IMG/VR virus record: IMGVR_UViG_3300024273_000181
Coordinates: 1 to 25,894 of that record
Length of the DNA stretch: 25,894 bases
Direction: 5' to 3' (one strand)
Origin: a virus
A program made the translations under genes and the position numbers. Within the stretch, counting starts at the first letter, position 1. Each line of letters opens with the position of its first letter. Positions 1 to 8,107 of the stretch are shown here, piece by piece. The notes beneath the pieces are model-generated. The model did no database searches, had not been told where the DNA came from, and saw only the letters and a program-made list of their open reading frames with translations.

Positions 1-156
1 GCCTTCGGAGCGCATGTAAGCTGTTGATATGTATAAGTTTATTACTAATTGTTGCTTATTAGACATAAAAGCTATAAAGGAATCTGCGCTAACGTAGTTC
101 CCTTTGAAGGAAAAGACACCCTGAATGTTGTCTAAGACCGTAGAAGGCCCTTAGTT

Positions 157-178
157 GTGTAAAGATTGTGTAAAGATT
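157..178. repeat. Two tandem copies of an 11-bp repeat
   Basis: GTGTAAAGATT occurs twice in direct succession (157-167 and 168-178). It lies about 30 bp upstream of the -35 box at 209, where an activator or upstream-element site would be expected. The one-turn spacing would place two bound proteins on the same face of the DNA. A regulatory role is inference only. Confidence 0.5.
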
Positions 179-208
179 AGAAGAAATAGCTGTTTATGTA
201 AATAAAAC

Positions 209-237
209 TTGACATCTAAGCATTCATAGTGTACAAT
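209..237 (+). promoter_or_regulatory. Sigma-70 type promoter for the late operon
   Basis: The -35 box TTGACA is at 209-214 (perfect consensus) and the -10 box TACAAT at 232-237 (one mismatch), with the optimal 17-bp spacer. Transcription should start near 244, giving a leader of roughly 210 nt before terS at 453. The same box sequences and spacing recur at 5729-5757. This implies the host RNA polymerase reads these genes; no phage polymerase gene is seen in the window. Confidence 0.8.
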
Positions 238-281
238 ATTTACATAGGTAATAAAAAGCCTATCAATAACTCAAATGAACA

Positions 282-427
282 ATGAAGGAGCGGCCCCTTC
301 ATAGCAAACTTGACAGAATCTGCACAAAGTCTATGACTTCTCTTAGAAGTAATAGTTCATTTAGATTATTGTCTTAATTACTACTAAGCCTTCTAAGGGC
401 TTAGTTCTTCCTAGGCCCTTTAAAGGG
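282..427 (+). promoter_or_regulatory. Hairpin-rich 5' leader of the terminase transcript
   Basis: Three inverted repeats follow the predicted transcription start: ATGAAGG/CCTTCAT (282-288 with 296-302, loop 7), ACTTCT/AGAAGT (336-341 with 345-350, loop 3) and ACTAAGCC/GGCTTAGT (383-390 with 398-405, loop 7). A 12-bp palindrome CCCTTTAAAGGG follows at 416-427. None has a clear terminator T-tract. They may affect mRNA stability, anti-termination or terS translation; the structures are visible, the function is not. Confidence 0.45.
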
Positions 428-452
428 GAGCCATCTCCTTGAAAGGACAAAG

Positions 453-881
453 ATGAATGAATTAATAAAAGAAGAAGGGTCGCCTATGGCTCCCGCCCCT
501 ACAAAGCCCCCTGCTAGGAAGGGACGCCCTCCAAAGGCCCTCATAGCCTCTAAGAAGACCGGAGGCAAGGGAAGTGTAGGTCGTCCTATAGGCAGGCCTC
601 CCGGAGAGGCTTCAAGGCTTCAGGAGTTCAAGGCAAGGCTCTTAGGAACCACAGGAGAGAAGATTATTGCTACGCTTATAAGCAAGGCAATGGACAGCGA
701 GGACAAGGATCAGTTTGCTGCTTTGAAGTTCTGTGCTGAGCGGATTCTTCCTATGAGTGCTTTTGATGCTGCGAAGAACGCTAACAGCACCCCCACAGTC
801 ACAATCAACATATCTAGTCTCGGTTCTCCAAAGCTTGAGGTATTGGACGATATAACAAGTTTTAAGGACATAGATGGCTGA
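453..881 (+). CDS. terS: Terminase small subunit (putative)
   Basis: A 142-residue protein encoded immediately before the large terminase subunit. The small subunit normally binds the packaging site on concatemeric phage DNA and hands it to the motor. The N-terminal 55 residues are rich in Lys, Arg, Pro and Gly, with two AT-hook-like stretches (RKGRPPK and VGRPIGRPPGE), consistent with DNA contact. The middle (about residues 55-100) is a predicted helical core, and the C-terminus is acidic. The start ATG follows AAAGGA at 6-nt spacing. The end overlaps terL by 8 nt. The identity rests on position, size and charge pattern, because small terminases diverge strongly. It is the first gene after the promoter at 209. 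Confidence 0.75.
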   Translation: MNELIKEEGSPMAPAPTKPPARKGRPPKALIASKKTGGKGSVGRPIGRPPGEASRLQEFKARLLGTTGEKIIATLISKAMDSEDKDQFAALKFCAERILPMSAFDAAKNANSTPTVTINISSLGSPKLEVLDDITSFKDIDG

Positions 882-2136
882 AATCGCATGGACGTTGCTC
901 CCTTGGCAGGTCGAAGTTTGGCAGGCGCCACAGCGGTTCAAGGTTATCGTAGCTGGGCGACGCACAGGCAAGTCCAACCTCTCTATCAAGAAGATCATTG
1001 CAGCGGGCTTAGAAGCCCCTCCCGGTTCTGCTGTGTTGTATGTTGGCCCTACACAGGCTCAGACACGGCAAATCGCGTGGGACGCCATTATTGACCAAGG
1101 ACGGGAAGTTATTAAACATGTCCACGTCAACTCTATGGATATCACTCTGGTGAACGGCGTCAAGATACACCTACGCTCTGCTGAGAACCCAGACACCCTC
1201 CGAGGCTTGAAGCTGTATTTCGCTGTTATTGATGAAGCAGCCTTTATCAAAGATAATAAGATATGGGCAGAGAGTATTCGCCCTGCCTTAGCCGACTTGA
1301 AAGGAGATGCTTGGTTTATCAGTTCTCCTGCCGGTAGAAACTGGCTATATGACTTGTACAAGTATGCAGAAGATGGAGAAGATGAGGATTGGGGTGCTTG
1401 GCATAAAACCACCTTTGACAACCCAACTATCGATCCTGCGGAGATTGAATCAGCAAGAAAGACACTGAGTACCTTCACCTTCAGAGCTGAGTTTCTGGCT
1501 TCCTTCGATAATGCAGGAAGTGATGTATTCAAAGAAGAATGGTTTAAGACAGCTCCAGAGCCTAAGCAAGGTTCTTATGTCGTTGCTATTGACTTAGCAG
1601 GCTTTGAGGAAGTTGGGAAGAATGCCGGTGCTTCTAAGAAACGTCTGGACGAAACCGCCATTGCGATTGTAAAGATTGAAGATAATGGGAATTGGTGGGT
1701 TCAGAAGATTGAGCATGGTCGGTGGGATATCATGAAGACATCTGTCAATATTCTTAAAGCAGTCAGGGAATATAAACCCATTGCAACAGGTATTGAACGA
1801 GGTGCTTTAAAGAATGCAGTTCTTCCCTACCTATCTGACCTCCAACGCAAGAATAACATTTACACTCATATCCAAGACCTTACGCACGGAAATAGGCGAA
1901 AAGTGGATCGAGTTGTTTGGTCGTTACAAGGACGAATGGAACACGGGCGTATTTCTTTTAACGAGAAAGAAGACTGGTCAGAATTTAAAGACCAGCTGCT
2001 TTTATTTCCCACAGCAGGCGTCCATGATGACTTGGTTGACGCTCTTTCGTATGTCGATCAATTAACAGTTACTAATTATTTACAAGATTATGATGAAGAT
2101 GAGCATGAGGCTCTTGACATTATTTCAGGCTATTAA
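874..2136 (+). CDS. terL: Terminase large subunit
   Basis: A 420-residue DNA-packaging motor that combines an N-terminal ATPase with a C-terminal RNase H-fold nuclease, which cuts concatemers and pumps DNA through the portal. The Walker A motif GRRTGKS is at residues 28-34, Walker B DEAAF at 120-124 (preceded by hydrophobic residues and containing the catalytic Glu121), and the coupling motif SSPAG at 150-154. The nuclease domain begins near residue 235 with the metal-binding AIDLAG (Asp240) and ends with HDDLVDAL about 30 residues from the C-terminus. The length fits compact terminases. The ATG at 874 has AAGGA five bases upstream and overlaps terS by 8 nt, so the two subunits are probably translationally coupled. 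Confidence 0.95.
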   Translation: MAEIAWTLLPWQVEVWQAPQRFKVIVAGRRTGKSNLSIKKIIAAGLEAPPGSAVLYVGPTQAQTRQIAWDAIIDQGREVIKHVHVNSMDITLVNGVKIHLRSAENPDTLRGLKLYFAVIDEAAFIKDNKIWAESIRPALADLKGDAWFISSPAGRNWLYDLYKYAEDGEDEDWGAWHKTTFDNPTIDPAEIESARKTLSTFTFRAEFLASFDNAGSDVFKEEWFKTAPEPKQGSYVVAIDLAGFEEVGKNAGASKKRLDETAIAIVKIEDNGNWWVQKIEHGRWDIMKTSVNILKAVREYKPIATGIERGALKNAVLPYLSDLQRKNNIYTHIQDLTHGNRRKVDRVVWSLQGRMEHGRISFNEKEDWSEFKDQLLLFPTAGVHDDLVDALSYVDQLTVTNYLQDYDEDEHEALDIISGY

Positions 2137-2150
2137 CTAAAGGATTTAAA

Positions 2151-2369
2151 ATGGCAAAAGGTTTTATTAAAGAAGAAGAGTCACGTCCAGTTGTGGCTGG
2201 CTCAGGTAAAAAGCAATATTATGTTGGCCCCAGCCCCAGTAAAGCAGGTTCTGGACGAGGCGTGGTAAACCAGCCTGCCATTAATAGTAAAGAGCAATAT
2301 TTATCTGAAAAAGAGGCAGGTGATCCGAATGCGTTAAATCTGTCTTTTGAAGAGTGGAAAAAACTGTAA
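2151..2369 (+). CDS. Small conserved-type protein between terminase and portal
   Basis: A 72-residue protein of unknown function. AAAGGA precedes the ATG, and the gene sits between terL and portal, ending just before the portal ribosome binding site. The N-terminal half is Lys-, Gly- and Ser-rich and looks flexible. The end (NLSFEEWKKL) looks like a short amphipathic helix. There are no cysteines, signal peptide or membrane segment. The position suggests a virion-assembly accessory role, which is only inference. Confidence 0.7.
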   Translation: MAKGFIKEEESRPVVAGSGKKQYYVGPSPSKAGSGRGVVNQPAINSKEQYLSEKEAGDPNALNLSFEEWKKL

Positions 2370-2377
2370 GGAACAAC

Positions 2378-4423
2378 ATGGCTAAAGAAGCACCAGTGGT
2401 ATTTGAAGAAGAAACAAACAACGAAAAAGACCTTGTTGATTGGGTTACAGGCCACTTAAACCGCTGGCGTGACTACCGCGATACCAACCACCTAGCTGAT
2501 TGGGAGGAGTACGAGCGCGTCTTCCGAGGCCAGTGGGCTGCTGAGGACAAGACCCGTGAAAGCGAGCGCAGCCGCATTATTAGCCCAGCAACTCAGCAGG
2601 CCGTGGAAACCCGCCACGCTGAGGTTATTGAGGCAATCTTTGGCCAAGGGGAGTTCTTTGACATTCAAGACGATGTGAAGGATGTTAACGGCAACCCAAT
2701 GGACATCCAAGCCATTAAGACGTTGTTGGTTGAAGATTTTAAGCGGGACAAGATTAAGAAGAGCATTGACCATATTGAGCTGATGGCTGAAATCTACGGA
2801 ACAGGCATTGGTGAGATTTCTGTCTCTTCCTACACAGAATACAAACCAGCCACCCAGCCTATGCAGGGCATTCAAGGCATGGCAGCTATTGGGGTGCAAG
2901 CTTCGGAGCGCTTCTGTGTGAAGCTGAAGCCAGTAAACCCAAAGAACTTCATCATTGATCCAAATGCAGAAAGCATTGAAGATGCTATGGGCTGTGCCGT
3001 GGAGAAATATGTCTCAATCCACAAGATTGTCCAAGGCATGGAAAACGGTATTTACAAGAAGGTGGATATTGGTACAACCAGCGGCGATAGTGACTTGGAA
3101 GCAACCCAAGAAGACAGCTATTACCAAGACGATAAGGTTAAGCTGATTACGTATTACGGCCTTGTTCCTCGTGAGTACTTGAAGGCCATTGACGAAGACG
3201 AGAGCGACGAAGTTGACTTGTTCCCTGAGGACAGTCTTGCTGATGATTACAGCGATATGGTTGAAGCCATTGTTGTAATTGCTAATGACGGGCAGCTCTT
3301 GAAGGCTGAGGAATCTCCTTACATGATGAAGGATCGTCCTGTGGTGGCCTATCAAGATGATACGGTTCCGGGCCGCTTCTATGGCCGTGGTACGGTTGAG
3401 AAAGCCTACAACATGCAGAAGGCCATTGACGGCCAGCTACGGGCTCATATGGACTCCCTAGCCCTCACCACAGCCCCTATGATTGCTATGGACGCCACAC
3501 GCCTTCCACGGGGTGCTAAGTTTGAAGTTAAACCCGGTAAGGCTCTCCTCACCAATGGCAACCCAGCAGAAATCATCTACCCCTTCCACTTCGGTCAAAC
3601 AAATGTGGACGCTCCAGCGGCTGCTCAAAACTTTGAACGTATGCTTCTCCAAGCAACCGGAACTGTGGATAGTGCTGGTTTACCTTCCGCAACTCAGCGC
3701 GACGGTGGTGGCCAAGGCATGTCGATGGCTATGGCAGGCATCATCAAGAAGTACAAGCGCACCCTTGTAAACTTCCAAGAAGATTTCATGATTCCGTTCA
3801 TTTACAAAGCTGTATATCGCTATATGCAGTTTGATCCTGAGCGTTATCCTTCTGTGGACATGACCTTCATTCCTACGGCTACGCTGGGCGTGTTGGCTCG
3901 TGAGTATGAACAACAGCAGATGATTGGCTTGCTACAAACCCTTGGCCCTAACACCCCGGTGCTGCCGGTGCTGCTCAAAGGCATTTTGGCTAATAGCTCG
4001 CTGTCCAACCGTGCAGAACTGATGGAAACGCTGGACAAGATGAGTCAGCCAAACCCAGAGGCTCAGCAGGCGCAGCAGCAGCAAGAACAGATGCAGATGC
4101 AGCTCATCGGTGCTCAAACAGCTGAATTGGCCGCTAAGGCTCAGAAGGCTGGTGCAGAGGCTCAGCAAATTGTTGTGGACACTCAGCTGGCCCCTCAACT
4201 GGCTCAGGCGAAGCTCACAGCAGCTTTGTCTACCAACCTGAATGAGGACAATGAGAGCAAAGACTTCGAGCGCCGTGCCCGTATCACTGAACTGATGCTG
4301 AAGGAGAAAGACTTGAGCATCAAGGAGGAAGACAGCAAGCGTAACGAGCGAATCACCATGATGCAGATGGATAAGAAGAAGGAGAATGACAACACGTTTA
4401 ACACTTTGATGAGTAATGGATAA
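2378..4423 (+). CDS. Portal protein (head-tail connector)
   Basis: A 681-residue protein that forms the dodecameric ring at the capsid vertex through which DNA is packaged and ejected. The central region, from about residue 300 (RPVVAYQDDTVPGRFYGRG) through the following long helix with AIDGQLRAHMD, is typical of podophage portals. Placement directly after terL supports the call. The last ~130 residues are Gln/Ala/Lys/Glu-rich and strongly coiled-coil-like. They may form a helical barrel as in the P22 portal, which is an inference by analogy. The start at 2378 (MAKEAP) was chosen over an in-frame ATG at 2354 because TAAGGA lies five bases upstream and the longer version would overlap the preceding gene. 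The end overlaps the next gene by 8 nt. Confidence 0.9.
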   Translation: MAKEAPVVFEEETNNEKDLVDWVTGHLNRWRDYRDTNHLADWEEYERVFRGQWAAEDKTRESERSRIISPATQQAVETRHAEVIEAIFGQGEFFDIQDDVKDVNGNPMDIQAIKTLLVEDFKRDKIKKSIDHIELMAEIYGTGIGEISVSSYTEYKPATQPMQGIQGMAAIGVQASERFCVKLKPVNPKNFIIDPNAESIEDAMGCAVEKYVSIHKIVQGMENGIYKKVDIGTTSGDSDLEATQEDSYYQDDKVKLITYYGLVPREYLKAIDEDESDEVDLFPEDSLADDYSDMVEAIVVIANDGQLLKAEESPYMMKDRPVVAYQDDTVPGRFYGRGTVEKAYNMQKAIDGQLRAHMDSLALTTAPMIAMDATRLPRGAKFEVKPGKALLTNGNPAEIIYPFHFGQTNVDAPAAAQNFERMLLQATGTVDSAGLPSATQRDGGGQGMSMAMAGIIKKYKRTLVNFQEDFMIPFIYKAVYRYMQFDPERYPSVDMTFIPTATLGVLAREYEQQQMIGLLQTLGPNTPVLPVLLKGILANSSLSNRAELMETLDKMSQPNPEAQQAQQQQEQMQMQLIGAQTAELAAKAQKAGAEAQQIVVDTQLAPQLAQAKLTAALSTNLNEDNESKDFERRARITELMLKEKDLSIKEEDSKRNERITMMQMDKKKENDNTFNTLMSNG

Positions 4424-5732
4424 AGCCATCATCTTAGCAACGGAGCTTAAAACCCTCCGTGAGCGTGTTTCAGCCCTTGTAGCTATCCCCGTCCCTCTAG
4501 ACGGCTTAGAAGGCCCTAGGGGGCTTCGTGGGGCCTCTGGAGACCAAGGTGATAAGGGAGAGGCAGGGGAGAGAGGCTTAGAAGGACCTAAAGGCCCTAA
4601 AGGGGACAAAGGCGAGACAGGCAAGCAAGGGGTGTCAGTAGTTGATGCCCGTATTGACTTCGACAACAGCCTAGTCATTACCCTCTCTGACGGACGAGAG
4701 ATTGATTGTGGGGCTATAACGCCTTCAGAGGCCAAAGCCCTGATTGCTCTGAAGCAAACCCACGGGAATGCTTGGGACAGAATTGACTTCAACACAACCC
4801 TCCCAAACCCGCAACACCAAGAGGGCTTGTTGTTCTATGACAAGTTTGACCACGCTCTTTCCTATTACAACGAGGAAGAGAATGTAACAGTTAATCTAGG
4901 GCGTGAGCTACTTGTGCGTGTTTATAACACCTCCGGAGCCCCTCTAACTGACGGAGACGTTGTTTATATTAGTGGAACAGATACCAACTTTCCCGGTGTT
5001 GTTAAGGCAGATGCTTCAACTAAAGTCACTTCGGAGGCCATCTTAGGGGTTGTTACGGCCCCCTTGGCGGCAAATACCTATGGATATGTCTGTGTTTCAG
5101 GGATTGTAGGGGGTTTAAACACCTCTGCCTATGCAACAGGAACTATCCTCTATTTATCTGAAACACTGGGCCTCCTCACCAACATACCACCTATTCAGCC
5201 TGCTTATGTCGTTGAGATGTGTACTGTGGTGCTTAGTGATTCCATTAATGGTCGGGTGTATGTGAGGGTTGATAAGAAGGACTGGTTTCCTTCTATTGAG
5301 CTACTTAATACAAATGCTCTAGTAACACTTCCAGTAGTTCCAACTATATTTAAAGCAACAACTATTGTCCAGAATGATGGTTTCACCTATAGTTTAACAA
5401 CAGGTGTTATAACAACTCTTGTAAGTGGCTCATATTCTCTTAATCTAAAGTTTAATGCGCTTCCTCTTGCAGCTAATAGATACATCTATTTCTATGCTGA
5501 AGAAGACCAAGGCGCGGGATGGGTTATTGATCGGTATTCGGCAAGAAAGCTAGAACTGGTTAATGCGACGGAAACAGAGGTTGTTTTGGGTGTGAGCCAT
5601 TACTATCCAACTGGTTCTAAAATTAGATACTATGTTTGGGGAGATGTGGGGGTAACATTGAAAACAACCAACCTTCCCGGCACTACCGCAGGAACTGTCA
5701 CGGTTCCAGCATTTAAATTACAAATGGCTTGA
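4416..5732 (+). CDS. Collagen-like fiber protein in the head module
   Basis: A 438-residue protein with a short helical N-terminus, then an unbroken collagen-type Gly-X-Y run from Gly30 to Gly72 (15 glycines in register, many Glu/Lys pairs that stabilise trimers). A beta-rich body follows, and the C-terminal domain (about residues 295-438) has the alternating hydrophobic pattern of C1q/TNF-like trimeric heads. Such proteins form trimeric fibers for surface binding. The location between portal and scaffold is unusual for a tail fiber and may indicate a head or neck fiber. The start overlaps the portal by 8 nt and depends on coupling, as no strong ribosome binding site is seen. The last codons contain the -35 box of the next promoter. 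Confidence 0.75.
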   Translation: MDKAIILATELKTLRERVSALVAIPVPLDGLEGPRGLRGASGDQGDKGEAGERGLEGPKGPKGDKGETGKQGVSVVDARIDFDNSLVITLSDGREIDCGAITPSEAKALIALKQTHGNAWDRIDFNTTLPNPQHQEGLLFYDKFDHALSYYNEEENVTVNLGRELLVRVYNTSGAPLTDGDVVYISGTDTNFPGVVKADASTKVTSEAILGVVTAPLAANTYGYVCVSGIVGGLNTSAYATGTILYLSETLGLLTNIPPIQPAYVVEMCTVVLSDSINGRVYVRVDKKDWFPSIELLNTNALVTLPVVPTIFKATTIVQNDGFTYSLTTGVITTLVSGSYSLNLKFNALPLAANRYIYFYAEEDQGAGWVIDRYSARKLELVNATETEVVLGVSHYYPTGSKIRYYVWGDVGVTLKTTNLPGTTAGTVTVPAFKLQMA

Positions 5733-5757
5733 CAACTTGTTGTTTTTCTGCTACAAT
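5729..5757 (+). promoter_or_regulatory. Internal sigma-70 promoter before the capsid genes
   Basis: TTGACA at 5729-5734 and TACAAT at 5752-5757 are separated by exactly 17 bp. A TG dinucleotide one base before the -10 box makes it an extended -10. The boxes match those at 209-237. The -35 box overlaps the stop region of the fiber gene. Start near 5764 gives a ~25-nt leader before the TTG start at 5789. Together with the terminator at 8037-8061 it bounds a capsid transcription unit. Confidence 0.85.
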
Positions 5758-5788
5758 AATTGTTACGAAACAACAGAAGGATAAAGCT

Positions 5789-6019
5789 TTGGCTCCTGAA
5801 TTACAACATTATTACGACGAAACCTTTTCAATGATGGCCACCAAAGGGTGGAAATTGTTGGTGGAGGATTTGCAACAAATTAAAAACACGGTTAACGAAC
5901 TGTCAACTGTCCTAGATTCACAATCTTTATTTAATCGCCAAGGACAGCTCGACATTCTTAACCTGCTTTTAACCCGCAAAGAAGCATGTGAACGGGCTTA
6001 CGAGGAACTCTCAGAATGA
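5789..6019 (+). CDS. Small helical phage protein, TTG start
   Basis: A 76-residue protein of unknown function that starts LAPELQHYYDETF (the first Leu codon read as fMet). The TTG at 5789 is preferred because GAAGG lies eight bases upstream and it follows the predicted transcription start. The longer frame from 5729 would begin inside the -35 box and have no leader. A further in-frame ATG at 5831 lacks a ribosome binding site. The protein is predicted all-helical, with a likely coiled coil in residues 25-70. The end overlaps the next gene by ATGA. Similar short helical proteins lie near head genes in many podophages, from general knowledge. It is the first gene of the capsid unit. Confidence 0.7.
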   Translation: MAPELQHYYDETFSMMATKGWKLLVEDLQQIKNTVNELSTVLDSQSLFNRQGQLDILNLLLTRKEACERAYEELSE

Positions 6020-6243
6020 AAAGAATCTATGAGTTTCGCTGTGCCCAGAAGCATGTATCTGAGCATTACATAGACGAAAGCATCCGAGTCACTTCCTGTA
6101 AAGAATGTGGCGAAGAAGCAATTCGTATCTTATCCACCCCGATGATTTCATTGGAGGGCATTACAGGTGCTTTTCCCGGAGCTTCGGATAAATGGGTAAG
6201 AAATCGAGCTGAAAAGCTCAAACAAGAACAGAAGAACGCGTGA
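6016..6243 (+). CDS. FmdB-type zinc-ribbon protein
   Basis: A 75-residue protein with the layout of the FmdB/CxxC_CxxC zinc-ribbon family: an N-terminal YEFRC, Cys9 and His13 as a first ligand pair, and Cys28-x2-Cys31 as the second. A ligand set with His instead of the second Cys is a variant of the usual four-cysteine ribbon. The C-terminal helix is Lys/Glu-rich. FmdB-like ribbons are common in phage head modules without a settled function. The start overlaps the previous stop as ATGA. Confidence 0.75.
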   Translation: MKRIYEFRCAQKHVSEHYIDESIRVTSCKECGEEAIRILSTPMISLEGITGAFPGASDKWVRNRAEKLKQEQKNA

Positions 6244-6304
6244 GCGACAACCTCTGAACTATTTAACTCTCCTAAAACCCTTACGGGCAGGATGAAAGGA
6301 CGGT

Positions 6305-7072
6305 ATGGCAATTTTTGATGAAGTAGACATGGGCGAGAGCGAATTTGATGCAGTGGAACGTAAGGAGGCCGTAGAGGCTTCTGAGGCTCCCCCCGAGCGT
6401 CCAAAGATTCCTTCTAAATATGAAGGCAAGAGTCTGGAAGACATTATGAACATGCACCAAGAGGCTGAGAAGCTTATTGGACGGCAGGCTCAAGAGGTGG
6501 GTGAGGTGCGTAAGCTGGCAGATGAACTACTCAAACAACAACTCTACAAAACAGAAGCCCCTACTCAGATTGAAAACGAGATTGATTTCTTTGAAGACCC
6601 AAAGACAGCAGTTCGTAACGCGGTGGATAAACATCCAGATGTCTTGGCAGCTAAACAGGCTGCGGCACAATTCAAACAAATGCAAAGCCAAGGTGCTCTC
6701 CAAAAGAAGCATCCCGACTTTGCAGAGATTGTACAAGACCCTGAGTTTACCGAATGGGTTAAGGGAAGCAAGCTTCGTATGCAAATGTATACAGCAGCGG
6801 ACACCTCCTTTGACTTCGACTCCGCAGATGAGCTTTTGTCAACCTTCAAACAGATTCGCAATGTAAAGACAACACAGACGCGCACCGATGGTGCAGAGGC
6901 CCTTAAAGCCAACATGCGAGCTGCTACTGTCGATACTGGCGGAACTGGTGAAACTTCAAGGAAAGTATATCGTCGTGCCGACCTTATCCGGCTTCGCATG
7001 ACAGACCCCGCTCGATACGAGACGCTTGAACCTGAAATTCGTCAGGCTTATGCGGATGGGCGGGTTAAATAA
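6305..7072 (+). CDS. Capsid scaffolding protein
   Basis: A 255-residue, highly charged and mostly helical protein encoded directly before the major capsid protein, as expected for the assembly core that guides procapsid formation. The first 45 residues are acidic with a Pro-rich patch. Residues ~45-90 and 100-135 have heptad-like spacing. The C-terminal 35 residues are basic (RKVYRRADLIRLR), as in scaffolds that contact the coat protein by a basic C-terminal helix. No protease motif is seen. AAAGGA precedes the ATG. The call rests on position, composition and length, and is supported by the neighbouring capsid gene. Confidence 0.85.
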   Translation: MAIFDEVDMGESEFDAVERKEAVEASEAPPERPKIPSKYEGKSLEDIMNMHQEAEKLIGRQAQEVGEVRKLADELLKQQLYKTEAPTQIENEIDFFEDPKTAVRNAVDKHPDVLAAKQAAAQFKQMQSQGALQKKHPDFAEIVQDPEFTEWVKGSKLRMQMYTAADTSFDFDSADELLSTFKQIRNVKTTQTRTDGAEALKANMRAATVDTGGTGETSRKVYRRADLIRLRMTDPARYETLEPEIRQAYADGRVK

Positions 7073-7101
7073 TACGCGCTAATGCGCAAAAGGAAATTTA
7101 A

Positions 7102-8025
7102 ATGGCTCTTGGTACCGCTCACGTCACTACGACAACCGCTGCAACGTTCATCCCTGAGATTTGGAGCGATGAAATTGTTGCAACTTATAAGAAGAACTTG
7201 GTTCTGGCTAATCTTATTAAAAAGATGAGCTTCAAAGGCAAGAAAGGTGACAGCGTTCACATTCCTGCTCCTATCCGTGGCTCTGCCTCCGTTAAAGCAG
7301 CTTCCACTCAAGTCACCCTGATTGCAGGCACTGAGTTGGAAATTGTTGCTACGATCGACCAGCACTACGAGTACAGTCGCCTGATTGAAGACATTGTTGA
7401 GACGCAAGCTCTGGCTTCGCTCCGCAACTTCTACACTGAAGATGCTGGTTACGCTTTGGCCCGTCAGGTGGACACTTCGTTGCTCCAACTGGGTCGTGGT
7501 GTTAACGGTGGCGGTACAACTGCTGCCTACAACGCTGCTTTCTCTGGTGCTGATGGCACTACCGCTTATGTGGCTGGTGCAAACACTGGCTTGGGTGCTT
7601 TGACCGATGCAGCAATTCGTCGTTCTATCCAGCGCCTTGATGACAACGATGTCCCTATGGACGGTCGCTTCTTGATGGTTCCTCCTTCAACCCGTAACAC
7701 CTTGATGGGCATTGCACGGTTTACTGAGCAGGCCTTCACGGGCGAAGTTGGCTCCGGCAACACCATCCGTAACGGTGAAATTGGTAATGTTTACGGTGTA
7801 CCAGTCTTCGTGACCAGCAACGCCGAATCCACTACCGGCACTACCGCTGCTAAGGTTTGCTTGCTTGGTCATCGCGACTTCGCAGTGTTTATCGAGCAGA
7901 TGGGTGTTCGTTCGCAAACTCAGTACAAACAGGAATACCTCGGTACTCTGTTTACTGCTGACACGCTGTACGGTGTTAAGGAACTGCGTGACGCTTCGGC
8001 TGTTGCGCTCGTTGTTCCGGCCTAA
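7102..8025 (+). CDS. Major capsid protein
   Basis: A 307-residue coat protein, probably HK97-fold. The N-terminus (ATFIPEIWSDEIVATYKKN) and the following KGDSVHIPAP segment are typical of phage coat proteins of this size. A long spine-helix region lies around residues 110-135 (YTEDAGYALARQVDT), and the C-terminus is hydrophobic and beta-rich. AAGGAAA lies about seven bases before the ATG. The gene follows the scaffold and is followed closely by a strong terminator, fitting a product needed in hundreds of copies. Codon choice is visibly more even and GC-rich at third positions than in the small neighbouring genes, consistent with high expression. Confidence 0.93.
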   Translation: MALGTAHVTTTTAATFIPEIWSDEIVATYKKNLVLANLIKKMSFKGKKGDSVHIPAPIRGSASVKAASTQVTLIAGTELEIVATIDQHYEYSRLIEDIVETQALASLRNFYTEDAGYALARQVDTSLLQLGRGVNGGGTTAAYNAAFSGADGTTAYVAGANTGLGALTDAAIRRSIQRLDDNDVPMDGRFLMVPPSTRNTLMGIARFTEQAFTGEVGSGNTIRNGEIGNVYGVPVFVTSNAESTTGTTAAKVCLLGHRDFAVFIEQMGVRSQTQYKQEYLGTLFTADTLYGVKELRDASAVALVVPA

Positions 8026-8036
8026 ACCGGCTTAAG

Positions 8037-8061
8037 GGGAGCCCTTCGGGGCTTCCTTTTT
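8037..8061 (+). terminator. Intrinsic terminator after the capsid gene
   Basis: GGGAGCCC (8037-8044) pairs with GGGCTTCC (8049-8056) with one G-U pair around a TTCG loop, the very stable C(UUCG)G tetraloop, followed by TTTTT. It begins 11 bp after the major capsid stop codon. A second imperfect inverted repeat (CTCCGAAGG / CCTTCAGAG, 8068-8087) follows without a T-tract. Some read-through must occur, because tail genes follow with no obvious promoter of their own. Confidence 0.9.
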
Positions 8062-8107
8062 AGAGACCTCCGAAGGCCCCTTCAGAGCTTTGCAAAAAGG
8101 AAAACAA

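Larger units (their letters stand above)
1..452. other. Gene-free region upstream of the terminase genes
   Basis: No credible coding sequence is seen on either strand in this stretch. It is AT-rich and holds a tandem 11-mer repeat (157-178), a near-consensus promoter (209-237) and at least two hairpins in the presumed leader (282-302 and 383-405), followed by the terS ribosome binding site (AAAGGA before 453). It therefore looks like the control region of the late operon. Whether it also contains a packaging site or genome terminus cannot be told from this window. Confidence 0.7.

Noticed and set aside
30-98. 22-codon open frame before the promoter at 209
   Set aside because: No ribosome binding site, upstream of the predicted promoter, and no recognisable sequence.
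275-304. 9-residue upstream open frame (MNNEGAAPS) in the terS leader
   Set aside because: It overlaps the hairpin at 282-302 and has no ribosome binding site; a leader-peptide role would need conservation data.
310-337. Second TTGACA with a possible -10 box after the promoter at 209
   Set aside because: The best -10 candidate (TATGAC, 16-bp spacer) matches poorly.
2114-2142. TTGACA near the end of terL as a promoter
   Set aside because: No acceptable -10 box at 16-18 bp; the AT-rich TATTAA lies only 11 bp away.
3932-4795. 287-codon open frame on the minus strand
   Set aside because: It is antisense to the portal end and the collagen repeat; its Pro/Leu/Ser repeats are the mirror of Gly-X-Y and Gln-rich codons. 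No ribosome binding site or neighbour on that strand.
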